The notes: a model not told the origin generated them from the letters alone. Positions 25,301 to 32,829 are shown, numbered from the stretch's first letter. The stretch: 62,148 nt of DNA from JAUWVG01 sp964633715 (GCA_964633715.1 CAZWHQ010000026.1:1-62148), one strand, 5' to 3'. Program-made: numbers and translations.

Positions 25301-25934
25301 GTTGCACCGCATCCTTCGGGGAGACACAATCACGCCGGAACTGGAACACTGGTTGAAAAGCCATTTCGAACTTCCGGAGTATAAAATCATCCTGGATTTT
25401 AACCAGGCGGCTTTATATGTGCGCGGTCTGCTGACATCAAAACCCGAGTTCCGAAAACTGGTGTTTAATGGAGATTTGACCACAAATTCTTATCTTCCGT
25501 TCCAGTCGGGTAGTTTTGATAAGATTATTATGAGTCTGGTGCTATCCTATATCTTCAATCCTCTGGAGACACTCAAGGATCTGAGGCGGGTCATCAGGCC
25601 GGGAGGAAAGCTCGTGCTTTCCAGTATGCAGCCGGACACAGATACCTCAGGGCTGTTTATGAGAGTTCTAACCAAAATCGAAACCATGCCTGAGGAGGCG
25701 CTTCCCCCAGAGTGGCCAAAATCGCGGCTTCTCGATTCCCTGCGCTCTTTTCTAAACGATGCCCAGGCTTTGGTCGATTTTGAAGAAGCTGGAACTTTTG
25801 ATTTCTTCGATCCGGAGAAGCTGTCCGGTCTGCTGGAAGAATCAGGATGGAATCAGATCCGTTCCACTCTGACCTTCGGGACTCCTCCACAGGGGTACAT
25901 CGTCATCGCCAAACCGAGAGAAGACCATGACTGA
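22386..25934 (+). CDS. Multidomain signalling protein: REC-PilZ-PilZ-LuxD-like hydrolase-methyltransferase
   Basis: This 1182-residue protein has no signal peptide or membrane segment. Residues 15-135 form a receiver domain (VILLVDDDLPG; Lys120 in CSKP), but the phosphoacceptor position is Asn66 (DVLIVNDELPRM), so it is probably a pseudo-receiver. Two PilZ domains follow, both with c-di-GMP motifs: R143TSMR with NISEGGMFL, and R366AVHR with DISREGVSF. Residues 520-790 look like an alpha/beta hydrolase of the LuxD acyl-transferase type (VLVTFSLSALEARI; GEFDSWVLPEF; a later His in IPIGHTAR). The last third is a class I methyltransferase (LLDLGGGTGN near residue 866) interrupted by a helical insert. 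It overlaps the kinase gene downstream by eight bases. A c-di-GMP-controlled lipid or acyl modifying enzyme is an inference. Confidence 0.8.
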   Translation: MSATEIDRVKDEAVRPVILLVDDDLPGLKRFRQMLEEFYSVQTASSGVQAIQQITAQPEIDVLIVNDELPRMRGLELFRFLQETVSHAKRIVKILITDESMSDINQDVPKYGRIDYTCSKPLDTEALCRMVNFLLAQRSLEKRTSMRVTLSSPEDVRIETNNAQDAKVVNISEGGMFLKTPSFIPEGTALPFKITLPDGRHYNLQGRIIRQDLENGGIGIEFQAIDDQSRQSILQFLSEYVTLRDLDELKLRYPFLNTNQMVLFVDAAKIESLLRRALSPNIEIVAIHPQTQQAEIIGLSDVNPHLFCTLTGKDLHAKFKTSDLIFVSFQIEYATYNFETMVSRISADGESLVCVYPKVMFYSEKRAVHRTQPSDNMLLEISLPPPFQGAVRGKISDISREGVSFVTKSKNPTLLIGTPLDTVKIWQDGTLLWEEKGEVRNVTRTDQNGSSCLRYGIQFGIGRMSIQSTKVPGVEFHLDKRPSGLGSQKPKGQDSLPDPDPHLNHTPEVIHLENSKGEEIVGLLNTSMPLNEEPTPVVLIPPAFGKTKETLFGLALTIVQNFQDLGKQVAVIRYDGIRRKGESFKDPEASEPPFEMVNATLSQGAEDIKAVLDWLGHNSQIKAASVVLVTFSLSALEARITLRDEFYRKKIDYWISCMGTLEFRNLMNRVNCGLDLLEQYQIGINLGVIPILGNLINMVPYASDVVANEVATLDQARKDMLHFDLPITWIYGEFDSWVLPEFVRDVMSIKVDAQREAISVPIGHTARTSNEALSMFCLIFSLIHRTLYQDMLPARIPSKIDMEFMRRAEKDRLPPRKLKNRKKYWQRYLVGEENMLGFDVMALSDDYMQLMEDQIKALDLKPQDRLLDLGGGTGNMIEHLMKSEQPIPQNITIADLIPDALIQASLKLLSRFDVLQEPGRLFLLCLDAELNRFLPVRSFLNGEIGTFVGLADKIESLDLDSAHKIQKAYSPRLHRILRGDTITPELEHWLKSHFELPEYKIILDFNQAALYVRGLLTSKPEFRKLVFNGDLTTNSYLPFQSGSFDKIIMSLVLSYIFNPLETLKDLRRVIRPGGKLVLSSMQPDTDTSGLFMRVLTKIETMPEEALPPEWPKSRLLDSLRSFLNDAQALVDFEEAGTFDFFDPEKLSGLLEESGWNQIRSTLTFGTPPQGYIVIAKPREDHD

Positions 25935-28470
25935 TCCGAATAAAAATTTTGAAGAGCGTCTGTACACCGAATACAATCTGGGTGGACGAGTTAGGCTCAT
26001 CATTATCTTGAGCGGGATCCTGTATCCGGCCTTCCTGATTCTGGATGCCATATATGCAGCAGAATTTTTTCAGCTTTTTTTGGTCATTCGTCTTGTGGTC
26101 TTGGCCGCACACGTTGTTCTGTTCTATTTGTGTACCCGCGTCACTTTGAATCGGGACTTTGTTTACATCGCCACAGCACTTGCTGTTTTCGATGTGGCGG
26201 GCATTGCTTTAATGATCTATTTTCTGGGTGGTTTCGCCACCGTCTATGTGCAGGGATTGTACATCATCATCATGGGATTAGCCGTGGCGGTTCCGCTTGC
26301 GTTTAGGGTCGTCTTTCGGCTGTATGCCATGATCTGGGTGAGCTATGCCATTCCGAGCTTCCTCAATATGCAGTCCGGGAATTGGCAGGATATTTTTAAC
26401 AACCTGTTTTTTATGACAGCTATCATCATCATTGCCGCGTTTGGATCTTACAAAATGGACAGCATCCGCCGTGTTGAACTGCGCGGCCGGATCCAACTGG
26501 AAGAGATGACCGAGAAGCTCAGCGAGTCGAATGAAAAGCTCAAGAGCTTGGACGAGTTGAAGACACAGTTCTTTGCTAACATCAACCACGAACTCCGAAC
26601 GCCTCTTTCCCTAATCCTGGCACCGCTGAAAACAATCCTGGAGGGAAAGAAAGAACATATCAGCGCCTCCATGCGGGACACGCTGGATACTATGCAGCGC
26701 AACGGTCTCAAGCTTCTCAAGCTCATCAACAATCTGCTCGATCTGAGCAAGTTTGAAGGCGGAAAAATGCGGCTGAAGATTAAGCAGGTCAACATATACG
26801 AGTTTGTCAACGACCTGCTGCAGTCGGTCAAGGGATTGGCCGATCAGAAAAATATCCGTTTGTATTACCAGCATCCGTCCCATGATGTAGAGCTGTCGGT
26901 GGATCCCGAACAGTTTGAAAGGGTGGTTCTCAATCTCCTGTCCAACGCCCTCAAATTTACTCCGAATGATGGAAAAATCACATTGTTCCTGGAGGATAAG
27001 AAGAATTCTGTAATCTTTGCGGTGGAGGACTCGGGGATCGGGATTCCCGCGGATAAACTCGATTCCATTTTTGATAGGTTTTCCCAGGTGGACGGTTCCG
27101 CCTCCCGGTCCCAGCAGGGGACCGGAATAGGGCTCTCTCTGGCACGGGAGATCGTTTTGCTCCATGGAGGAACGATCCATGCGGAAAGTCAGCTGGGGAA
27201 GGGGGCCCGTTTTGTTGTGGAGATGCCTAAAGGTGATGCACACTTTTCGGAAGATGTGCTTGAACGCCGTGTCATGGACAGGCCTGTCGGGCTCAAAAGA
27301 CGGGTGACGGATACGGGAGAGCCCAAGATTCAGGATGTTGTGTCCGATTTCCGGAGGCTGAATCTGATAGACCTGGAGAAAGTGAAGATCGAAGATGAAG
27401 AGTCTGCGGATGCCGATAGCCATGATGCCCTGCTGCTAGTTATCGATGACAATCCTGAAATCCTCAAGTTGATGAAAATGCTGTTGAGCGATGAGTTCGA
27501 CCTGGTGCTCTGCACATCGGCAGAGGAGGGCCTGTCGTTGATTGAAAAGGAACATCCTGATCTGATACTGTGCGATGTCCAGATGCCGGGGATGGATGGT
27601 TTTGCATTTGCCAACAGAATCAAGGGTGATGACAGCACGAAGCATATTCCCATCATTATGGTCACAGCCCGTGCCGGGTCTGAGATGCTCTCGGCAGGCA
27701 TTAAGGCTGGGGCCGATGATTACATCTCGAAGCCGTTTGATTCGGTCGAGCTCAAAGCCCGTATCCACTCCCTGCTGCGCATCCGGGATGTGGAGGCAGA
27801 ACTGGCTCTGGCCAACCTCAATTTGAGTAAGAGGGCTTCGGACCTGGTCGAGCGGCAGCACTCTCTCTACCTTTCCACGGTTAAATCCCTTGCCTCTGCT
27901 ATCGACGCCAAGGATGAATACACCAGGCATCATTCGACAAGGGTTACGGAATTTACCCTTAAGATTGCCCACAACATGGGGCTCAGCGAAAAAGAATTGG
28001 AAGATCTTGAACTGGCCGCCCTGCTTCATGATATTGGAAAAATCGCGGTGCCCGAGCACATCCTCAATAAACCCGACAAGCTTACCACCGAAGAGTTTGC
28101 CTCGATCAAGGAGCATCCCGCTAGGGGCCAGATCATCTTGGAGCCTGTCAAGGAACTCAAGGAAATCGGCAAAGTGGTTCGTGCGCACCATGAGAGATAT
28201 GACGGCACTGGTTATCCAGACGGAGTGAAAGGCAGCGAAATTCCACTGGGATCCCGCATCATGGGCATTGCCGATGCCTATGATTCCATCACTTCGGATA
28301 GGCCGTACCGCAATGCCAGCTCCCACCGACGTGCTGTGAAGGAGATCATCCGCTGTTCAGGAACGCAGTTCGATCCTGAAGTGGTGGAGCATTTTCTGGA
28401 AGTCTACCACACCTTTAAACCGGACAAAGAAGAGGACACCTCAACCGATACCGGTCCTTCCGACTCTTAA
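25927..28470 (+). CDS. Hybrid sensor histidine kinase with REC and HD-GYP phosphodiesterase domains
   Basis: This 847-residue protein starts with about six membrane helices (residues 20-175), then a coiled coil and a HisKA domain with His221 in NINHELRTPLS. A HATPase_c domain follows (N box NLLSNALKFTPND, VEDSGIGIPADKLD, GTGIGLSLAREIV). Next come a receiver (VIDDNPE; phosphoacceptor Asp550 in CDVQMPGMDG; SKPFD) and a complete HD-GYP domain with H701D702IGK and G762Y763P764. It should phosphorylate its own receiver and hydrolyse c-di-GMP. The start codon lies inside the 3' end of the PilZ protein gene, so both are co-translated. Together they form a compact c-di-GMP degradation and response unit. 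Confidence 0.9.
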   Translation: MTDPNKNFEERLYTEYNLGGRVRLIIILSGILYPAFLILDAIYAAEFFQLFLVIRLVVLAAHVVLFYLCTRVTLNRDFVYIATALAVFDVAGIALMIYFLGGFATVYVQGLYIIIMGLAVAVPLAFRVVFRLYAMIWVSYAIPSFLNMQSGNWQDIFNNLFFMTAIIIIAAFGSYKMDSIRRVELRGRIQLEEMTEKLSESNEKLKSLDELKTQFFANINHELRTPLSLILAPLKTILEGKKEHISASMRDTLDTMQRNGLKLLKLINNLLDLSKFEGGKMRLKIKQVNIYEFVNDLLQSVKGLADQKNIRLYYQHPSHDVELSVDPEQFERVVLNLLSNALKFTPNDGKITLFLEDKKNSVIFAVEDSGIGIPADKLDSIFDRFSQVDGSASRSQQGTGIGLSLAREIVLLHGGTIHAESQLGKGARFVVEMPKGDAHFSEDVLERRVMDRPVGLKRRVTDTGEPKIQDVVSDFRRLNLIDLEKVKIEDEESADADSHDALLLVIDDNPEILKLMKMLLSDEFDLVLCTSAEEGLSLIEKEHPDLILCDVQMPGMDGFAFANRIKGDDSTKHIPIIMVTARAGSEMLSAGIKAGADDYISKPFDSVELKARIHSLLRIRDVEAELALANLNLSKRASDLVERQHSLYLSTVKSLASAIDAKDEYTRHHSTRVTEFTLKIAHNMGLSEKELEDLELAALLHDIGKIAVPEHILNKPDKLTTEEFASIKEHPARGQIILEPVKELKEIGKVVRAHHERYDGTGYPDGVKGSEIPLGSRIMGIADAYDSITSDRPYRNASSHRRAVKEIIRCSGTQFDPEVVEHFLEVYHTFKPDKEEDTSTDTGPSDS

Positions 28471-28472
28471 AT

Positions 28473-28495
28473 TAAGTGGGGACAGTCCCCACTTA
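28473..28495. repeat. GGGGAC-N-GTCCCC palindrome
   Basis: Perfect 11-bp arms (TAAGTGGGGAC) around a central A, starting two bases after the kinase stop codon; may also cap the transcript. Confidence 0.85.
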
Positions 28496-28539
28496 CTGCA
28501 ATTAACTCCCGCCAATTGACGTTTTTCTCCTAATAAGTT

Positions 28540-28571
28540 GGGGCCTGGCCTGCAAAACATGAATTATTTTT
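28540..28571 (+). repeat. GGGGCCTGGCC-family repeat
   Basis: GGGGCCTGGCCTGCAAAACA followed by TGAATTATTTTT, nearly identical to 10886-10917 eighteen kilobases away. Confidence 0.75.
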
Positions 28572-28578
28572 GTGTTAT

Positions 28579-29364
28579 TCAGGTGAGTTTTTTCACCTGT
28601 TTTGCGATCTTTTTTTTGATCTTTTTGTAGGAAGGCGGTGGCCCTGTGCGGACCTGTTTGTCATCGATGAAAAGCCCGTCATAGACGCCCCATTCCAGAA
28701 ATGCCGTCCGGTCCGTTGTGTCGATCCCCTGGAATTCCACACTGTTCCCAAATTCGGCTGCCGCACGTTTCGCTCGTTCATAAACCATCCCTTGAACCGT
28801 ACAGCTTCCATTGAAAAAGACAGTAACAATGACTTTTTCCTGCTTACCCCGAGGTTTCTTTTTAGGTTTGATCCATCGAGGAGCAGTGGCATCGTGTGCA
28901 AAAGGCTTCCAGAGTAAAACGGCCCCTTTTTGTTTATCTACTTTTTTATAGCCTTGTTTTTTATACCAGGATGCCCGCATCCAGATTGGCATAGACAGCC
29001 CCCATGCGACAAGACCTTTGGCGCCCCGTTTTTGAACATCCTCTTCTGCTGCCTGGAGCAGGGCCTTGCCCATGCCCTTTTTCTGGAAGTTGCCTCTTCC
29101 CTTTTTGTGGCCGTGCACCCAGATACAGGGGATGAAATAGAGGTCCTTCCCCTCGGCAGGGGAGTATTCGATGGGAATGTACTGGATCATACCGCCGATA
29201 TTGTCCTTGTCGTCCTGTGCGAGTTTAACTCCCAGGCCCTTGTCCTTCATCTTATCGTACCAGCATGCTTTGTGACTGCTGCCTTCCTTGATTTCGTCAG
29301 ACCAATCTTCCAGACATTCAAAATAGAGCTGTTTGTGTTCTTCGGTAAGGTCGATAATTTTCAT
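28579..29364 (-). CDS. GNAT acetyltransferase with C-terminal YoaP-like domain
   Basis: The ATG at 29364 is chosen because AAGGAG precedes it; a longer reading would translate a GGGGAC palindrome as MGTVPN. The 261-residue protein has an N-terminal GNAT fold (IIDLTEEHKQLYFECLEDWS; acetyl-CoA loop QKKGMGKALLQAAEED near residue 95; ASWYKKQGYKKV). A basic linker with KPKKKPRGKQEK leads to a C-terminal thioredoxin-like/YoaP-like domain (VIVTVFFNGSCTVQGMVYER, ending in VRTGPPPSYKKIKKKI). Members of this two-domain group are often annotated as YoaP-type acetyltransferases. The single Cys in GSCTVQ may be functional. Substrate unknown. Confidence 0.75.
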   Translation of the reverse strand: MKIIDLTEEHKQLYFECLEDWSDEIKEGSSHKACWYDKMKDKGLGVKLAQDDKDNIGGMIQYIPIEYSPAEGKDLYFIPCIWVHGHKKGRGNFQKKGMGKALLQAAEEDVQKRGAKGLVAWGLSMPIWMRASWYKKQGYKKVDKQKGAVLLWKPFAHDATAPRWIKPKKKPRGKQEKVIVTVFFNGSCTVQGMVYERAKRAAAEFGNSVEFQGIDTTDRTAFLEWGVYDGLFIDDKQVRTGPPPSYKKIKKKIAKQVKKLT

Positions 29365-29390
29365 GACAAGCTCCTTGATAGAACTAGTTA

Positions 29391-29421
29391 AATTGGGGAC
29401 TGTCCCCACTTTTCCCCAATT
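29391..29421. repeat. GGGGAC-N-GTCCCC repeat with extended flank
   Basis: AATTGGGGACTGTCCCCACT followed by TTTCCCCAATT. The core palindrome plus a second CCCC tract gives a larger imperfect inverted repeat upstream of the acetyltransferase gene. Confidence 0.75.
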
Positions 29422-29488
29422 TTAGCTTACTTTGAGCTGAAATTAAAACAGATAAGAACATTATCGAAGTATTTCTGTCTGCATACAC

Positions 29489-29885
29489 CTATTCATAGTG
29501 GAGGGAGTCTGCGGGATTGGTCGCCGCCGCCCTGAATGTCTGAAAGCTGACTGTTATCAAGGCAATCATCAGTGCGAAAAGACCTGCTGCTAGGGAGGGC
29601 ATCACGCCGAGTTTTATCCTGTAGTGGAAATTCTGCAGCCACTTCGACATGGCATAGAATCCAAACGGCCAGGCTATAAGTGCGGCCAGGACAACCTTTT
29701 TCACATACTCCTGATTCAGCAGCCGGATAATGCTGGGAACCGAAGCGCCGAGCACCTTTCTGATCCCGATCTCTTTTGTGCGGTCTCTGGATTTCCTGAA
29801 ATAAGCTCGACAGAAAAAACCTTGAAAAAATTCTGATCGGCCCAGAGCCCTGACTTTTCCACAAAATGTTTGTCTCTATAGGAAA
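29489..29885 (-). pseudogene. FtsX-type permease reduced to its ends by internal deletion and frameshift
   Basis: On the minus strand the first part (29885 to about 29780) reads YRDKHFVEKSGLWADQNFFK, then VFSVELISGNPET, a segment from the first periplasmic domain of FtsX/MacB permeases. It runs directly, in a different frame, into RTKEIGIRKVLGASVPSIIR and the C-terminal three-helix bundle, ending AAATNPADSLHYE. Some 600 residues of the middle are missing. The last part keeps an ATG at 29755 but no ribosome site. Two intact relatives occur at 12817 and 34966. Confidence 0.8.
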
Positions 29886-29894
29886 TAGGGGGAA

Positions 29895-30353
29895 CTAGTC
29901 TTCCAATTTTTTCTCGAGTTTTCGCTTTCCCAGAATTGAAAATATGACCCAGAACAAGACGATAAGTCCGGCGATAGAAATATTTATAATAAGCTTGTTG
30001 AACAACTCTGAAATAGATAATCCGGGACTTTGAAAGATATTATACTTTGCATAGGTGAATAAACTGCCTAAAATGACGATTGCTGCATATCCAAGCAGTA
30101 TATATTTTATCTTCAATTTCTGAATTGGTACTGCTCCAAAGAACAAAAGAGCGGTGATAAGAAAGAGTGAATTTACAGTCACAATGATTGCAATATCTTC
30201 AAAATCACTTATGGGTTGCTTTAGAGCAAACTGACGGTACATAAGAACCGCTACTAAAGCAAATATTGTGAGAAAATACATCACGGCAATGATTTTATAA
30301 GCGATTAGCTTACTCCTTTCATCAATATTTAAGAACGTTTTTTTAGTCTTCAT
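29895..30353 (-). CDS. Four-helix membrane protein paired with XRE regulator
   Basis: A 152-residue protein with four predicted transmembrane helices (AYKIIAVMYFLTIFALVAVL; AIIVTVNSLFLITALLFFGA; KYILLGYAAIVILGSLF; IINISIAGLIVLFWVIF) and basic ends. Start 30353 is taken because GGGAGG precedes it and its ATGA overlaps the stop of the XRE gene. Small XRE/membrane-protein pairs of this type are common in Firmicutes and related genomes; the membrane partner's role is unknown to me. Confidence 0.7.
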   Translation of the reverse strand: MKTKKTFLNIDERSKLIAYKIIAVMYFLTIFALVAVLMYRQFALKQPISDFEDIAIIVTVNSLFLITALLFFGAVPIQKLKIKYILLGYAAIVILGSLFTYAKYNIFQSPGLSISELFNKLIINISIAGLIVLFWVIFSILGKRKLEKKLED

Positions 30354-30547
30354 TGTTCCTCCCAAAAAAGATCATTTAGTGTTTTATCTAAAGTTTTTGC
30401 GATTTTTAAACAGAGATTTAAAGTCGGATTATATTTCCCCTTTTCGATCAGCCCGATCGTCTGTCTTGTGACATCGGCCAGATCGGCAAGTTCTTGTTGA
30501 GATAATTTTTTTTCAATTCTTGCGATTTTTAGTTTTATGTTTTCCAT
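30350..30547 (-). CDS. XRE-family helix-turn-helix regulator
   Basis: A 65-residue Cro/C1-type HTH: MENIKLKIARIEKKLSQQEL, then ADLADVTRQTIGLIEKGKYN and PTLNLCLKIAKTL, ending LNDLFWEEQ, the compact YozG/Xre-like form. The ATG at 30547 is favoured over 30574. The promoter upstream places its transcription start almost exactly at this ATG, and no ribosome site is present, so the mRNA may be leaderless. It likely represses its own two-gene operon. Confidence 0.82.
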   Translation of the reverse strand: MENIKLKIARIEKKLSQQELADLADVTRQTIGLIEKGKYNPTLNLCLKIAKTLDKTLNDLFWEEQ

Positions 30548-30554
30548 ATGAGAA

Positions 30555-30583
30555 ATGTAAGATATATATTGCAATTTGTCAAG
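30555..30583 (-). promoter_or_regulatory. Promoter of the XRE/membrane pair
   Basis: On the minus strand TTGACA (30583-30578), 17 bases, TACATT (30560-30555), then six bases and the ATG at 30547. The spacing predicts a leaderless transcript. Confidence 0.5.
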
Positions 30584-30671
30584 TATAATTTGCTAAAAGT
30601 CAGTTATATATGTCATTATTCTTTGAAATAGAAGAGGATTAGAGGCTATTCTGCTTCAAATTAAGCAAGTT

Positions 30672-30724
30672 AGGGGGACATCAACCTTAATTCCTTTTTT
30701 TGGGAATTAAGGTTGACGTCCCTC
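30672..30724. repeat. Long inverted repeat (GGGAC-TCAACCTTAATTCC)
   Basis: GGGACATCAACCTTAATTCC (30675-30694) pairs with 30703-30722 with one mismatch around an eight-base T-rich loop. It differs in sequence from the GGGGAC-N-GTCCCC family. It lies just past the 3' end of the 30728 gene and could cap that transcript, although no U-run follows on the minus strand. Confidence 0.75.
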
Positions 30725-30727
30725 TTA

Positions 30728-31387
30728 TTAATTTAGGCTTTTTAGCGTGAGGTCATCGAAATATCCTGTGTCATCGTAGGAACCGATCCCCACAAGGCCG
30801 TGGCCCAGGACCGAACCTGAAGCTGTCACGATCGGTGTGTCCAAGTCATCCAAATAGGCCGACATGCTGCCGGTTTCTGCGTCATAGGTGACCTTAAAGG
30901 TGTGCCATTCCCTATCTGTCAGACGGAAGACCGATAGACCGGCCGGTTCGACATTGATTTTGATGCGGTCGGCTCCGTTGACCAGGCCGATGATATTGTG
31001 CCTTTCGTCGCTGCTTGCGGAAAAATGAACATAGTAAAAATGCGTGGGATCCAAATAGTGGAAAAAAATGCAAAGGTCTCTGTTGGGATTGTCAATTTCG
31101 GCCATACACTTCAGCCGGCCTGAAAATTCAAAGGAGCTCAAGTCGTGGTCTTTTATGACGGACCAGGATTTAGGGGCGGCGACTTCACCGACTTCTCCGG
31201 GAGCGGTCAGTGCATAAACCTTAGAGCCATCGAGATCTGTAACCTCCCAGCCATCGGGAAAGTTCGGCTGCAAACCCTCCGTGCTGCCGTCTTCGAAATT
31301 AAATATCGCGAGTTCATTTGAGAATTTTTTCCCGCAGGCTATAAAAGAGAGGAGAAGGATTGCAACGAATAAAATATTTTTTTTCAT
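30728..31387 (-). CDS. LamG/concanavalin-like lipoprotein
   Basis: A 219-residue lipoprotein: signal KKNILFVAILLLSFIAC with lipidated Cys18, followed by a beta-sandwich domain (FNFEDGSTEGLQPNFPDGWE, KCMAEIDNPNRDLCIFFHYL, TYDAETGSMSAYLDDLDTPI, GSYDDTGYFDDLTL) typical of LamG/3-keto-disaccharide-hydrolase-like jelly rolls. Such domains bind or cleave sugars at the cell surface. Its ATG overlaps the stop of the aldo/keto reductase gene (31384-31387), so both form an operon. Confidence 0.72.
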   Translation of the reverse strand: MKKNILFVAILLLSFIACGKKFSNELAIFNFEDGSTEGLQPNFPDGWEVTDLDGSKVYALTAPGEVGEVAAPKSWSVIKDHDLSSFEFSGRLKCMAEIDNPNRDLCIFFHYLDPTHFYYVHFSASSDERHNIIGLVNGADRIKINVEPAGLSVFRLTDREWHTFKVTYDAETGSMSAYLDDLDTPIVTASGSVLGHGLVGIGSYDDTGYFDDLTLKSLN

Positions 31388-32373
31388 ACCGGTATTCCAT
31401 CCGTGTAGTTGGGATTCATCCAGAAGAGGTGTTTGCTTTGAAAAAACGGCCTCAGTCTTGCAGTCATATATTGCATATCTACTGGGCTCATCTTTTGGAA
31501 GTTTTTAACGAGATGGATATTTTTCTTGAGGACATCGAGGCTGTCCATGCCAACCGCTGCAGCACTGACATGTTCAAGCGAAAGAGCATAGCGGATGAGC
31601 TCTTCGGGAGAGACCCCTTCAACAGTCTCCCTTGGCCGGATGACTTTCATGACCAGAACTCCCATTCCCTTTTCTGCGGCAGCCGGGATAGCCCCTTTTT
31701 CAAAATCACCTTTACGTTCGGCATAATGATTGAGAGCAATGAGCATGGTGTCAAAGTCATGGCGGCTCTGCAGTTCCGTCATGGCTAAAGCATCAAGGTG
31801 GCCGGTAAAACCGATAAAACGGGCGACTTTTTCATCTTTGGCTTTCTGGAGGACTTTGAGTACGCCGTTTTCCGCACAGATGGCGTCGACGTCATCGAGG
31901 GAGCGAATGAGATGGATCTGGAGGATGTCGAGGCGGTCGGTCTGAAGGCGGTTGAGGCTTTCTTCGAGCTGGCGCATGCCGCCGTCATAGGTTCTCTCAC
32001 CGAGTTTTGTAGAGAGGAAGACTTCATCTCTGCGGTCTTTAAGAACCAGTCCCAGGCGTTCTTCACTAATCACATTGTTGTAGACGTAGTCGTGGGCGGT
32101 GTCCCAGTAGAAGAAACCGTTGTCTAAGGCGTGAGTGAGGATTTCAGTGCTTTTGTCCGGATCCGTGACGGTGCAGAAACGGCTGCCGCATCCCATTACG
32201 ATGGGGGGAACCTGGACTCCTGTTTCTCCGAGCACTCGAGTGGGCAGGCCTTTGGCATTAAAGGCATTTTTTTTAGATGAAAAAATGCCTTTGCAGGAAA
32301 ATGTGCCCATGGCGGCAGTGGCGGTCAGGCACGTCTTTAAAAAATCGCGGCGTTTGATCGAGTTTTTTCCCAT
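31384..32373 (-). CDS. Tat-exported aldo/keto reductase
   Basis: The ATG at 32373 follows GGAGGG. The 329-residue product begins with a twin-arginine signal (KRRDFLKTCLTATAAMGTFS, then C, possibly a lipobox) and continues as an aldo/keto reductase barrel: LPTRVLGETGVQVPPIVMGC, FYWDTAHDYVYNNVISEERL (Asp and catalytic Tyr), KDRRDEVFLSTKLGERTYDG (Lys) and DILQIHLI (His). It reduces carbonyl groups with NADPH; an exported location implies cofactor loaded before Tat export. Substrate is probably a sugar derivative given the LamG-like partner, an inference. Confidence 0.83.
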   Translation of the reverse strand: MGKNSIKRRDFLKTCLTATAAMGTFSCKGIFSSKKNAFNAKGLPTRVLGETGVQVPPIVMGCGSRFCTVTDPDKSTEILTHALDNGFFYWDTAHDYVYNNVISEERLGLVLKDRRDEVFLSTKLGERTYDGGMRQLEESLNRLQTDRLDILQIHLIRSLDDVDAICAENGVLKVLQKAKDEKVARFIGFTGHLDALAMTELQSRHDFDTMLIALNHYAERKGDFEKGAIPAAAEKGMGVLVMKVIRPRETVEGVSPEELIRYALSLEHVSAAAVGMDSLDVLKKNIHLVKNFQKMSPVDMQYMTARLRPFFQSKHLFWMNPNYTDGIPV

Positions 32374-32457
32374 TTTGTTTCCCTCCGAAAAAGAGATTAT
32401 CACATGCAAAATGAAGGGATCAAGCCTTTTAATGCTTTCCTTACATGGGAAATACTT

Positions 32458-32770
32458 CTATTCTTTTATCCCAAATACAAGATTTTTCTTATCCAAGGGG
32501 CGGTTGTGTTCGGGCGAGTCGAAATCGATTGGAGCTTCAATAAGACCAGTCTCGAGCAAGTGCTTTAAAACGGCATATCTTATCTCATAATGGAGAAACA
32601 TTAAGGATGGCAAAAAGATTTTTCCCGTGGTGTGTTTTTTCAAGATAGCTTTTAAGAGAGAGGAAGTCTTCCTTGAGGATGTTGGTAAGCCGGATAACAG
32701 CCAAATGAACAAGATCCATGGGTGATGATACGTCCTTATTTAATTGGGGACTGTCCCCACTTTTCCCCAC
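32458..32770 (-). pseudogene. Frameshifted fragment of an unrecognised protein
   Basis: Two minus-strand frames join near 32630. The upstream frame gives SSPMDLVHLAVIRLTNILKE, then DFLSLKSYLEKT; the other continues TTGKIFLPSLMFLHYEIRYA, VLKHLLETGLIEAPIDFDSP and ends FGIKE. Together they read as one coherent C-terminal region broken by a one-base shift. I cannot name the family. The upstream end abuts a GGGGAC palindrome (32742). Confidence 0.5.
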
Positions 32771-32775
32771 TTTTT
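32742..32775. repeat. GGGGAC-N-GTCCCC repeat
   Basis: AATTGGGGACTGTCCCCACT followed by TTTCCCCACTTTTT, the same extended form as at 34810. Confidence 0.75.
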
Positions 32776-32829
32776 ATGTTGACTCGATTTCGGCGGGAGT
32801 GTATTAGTAAGGGAAGAAAGGGAAATAAA

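Noticed and set aside
26611..28326. Two long antisense open frames in the kinase gene
   Set aside because: They mirror the codon structure of HisKA/REC/HD-GYP coding sequence, which leaves antisense frames open; no ribosome sites or motifs.
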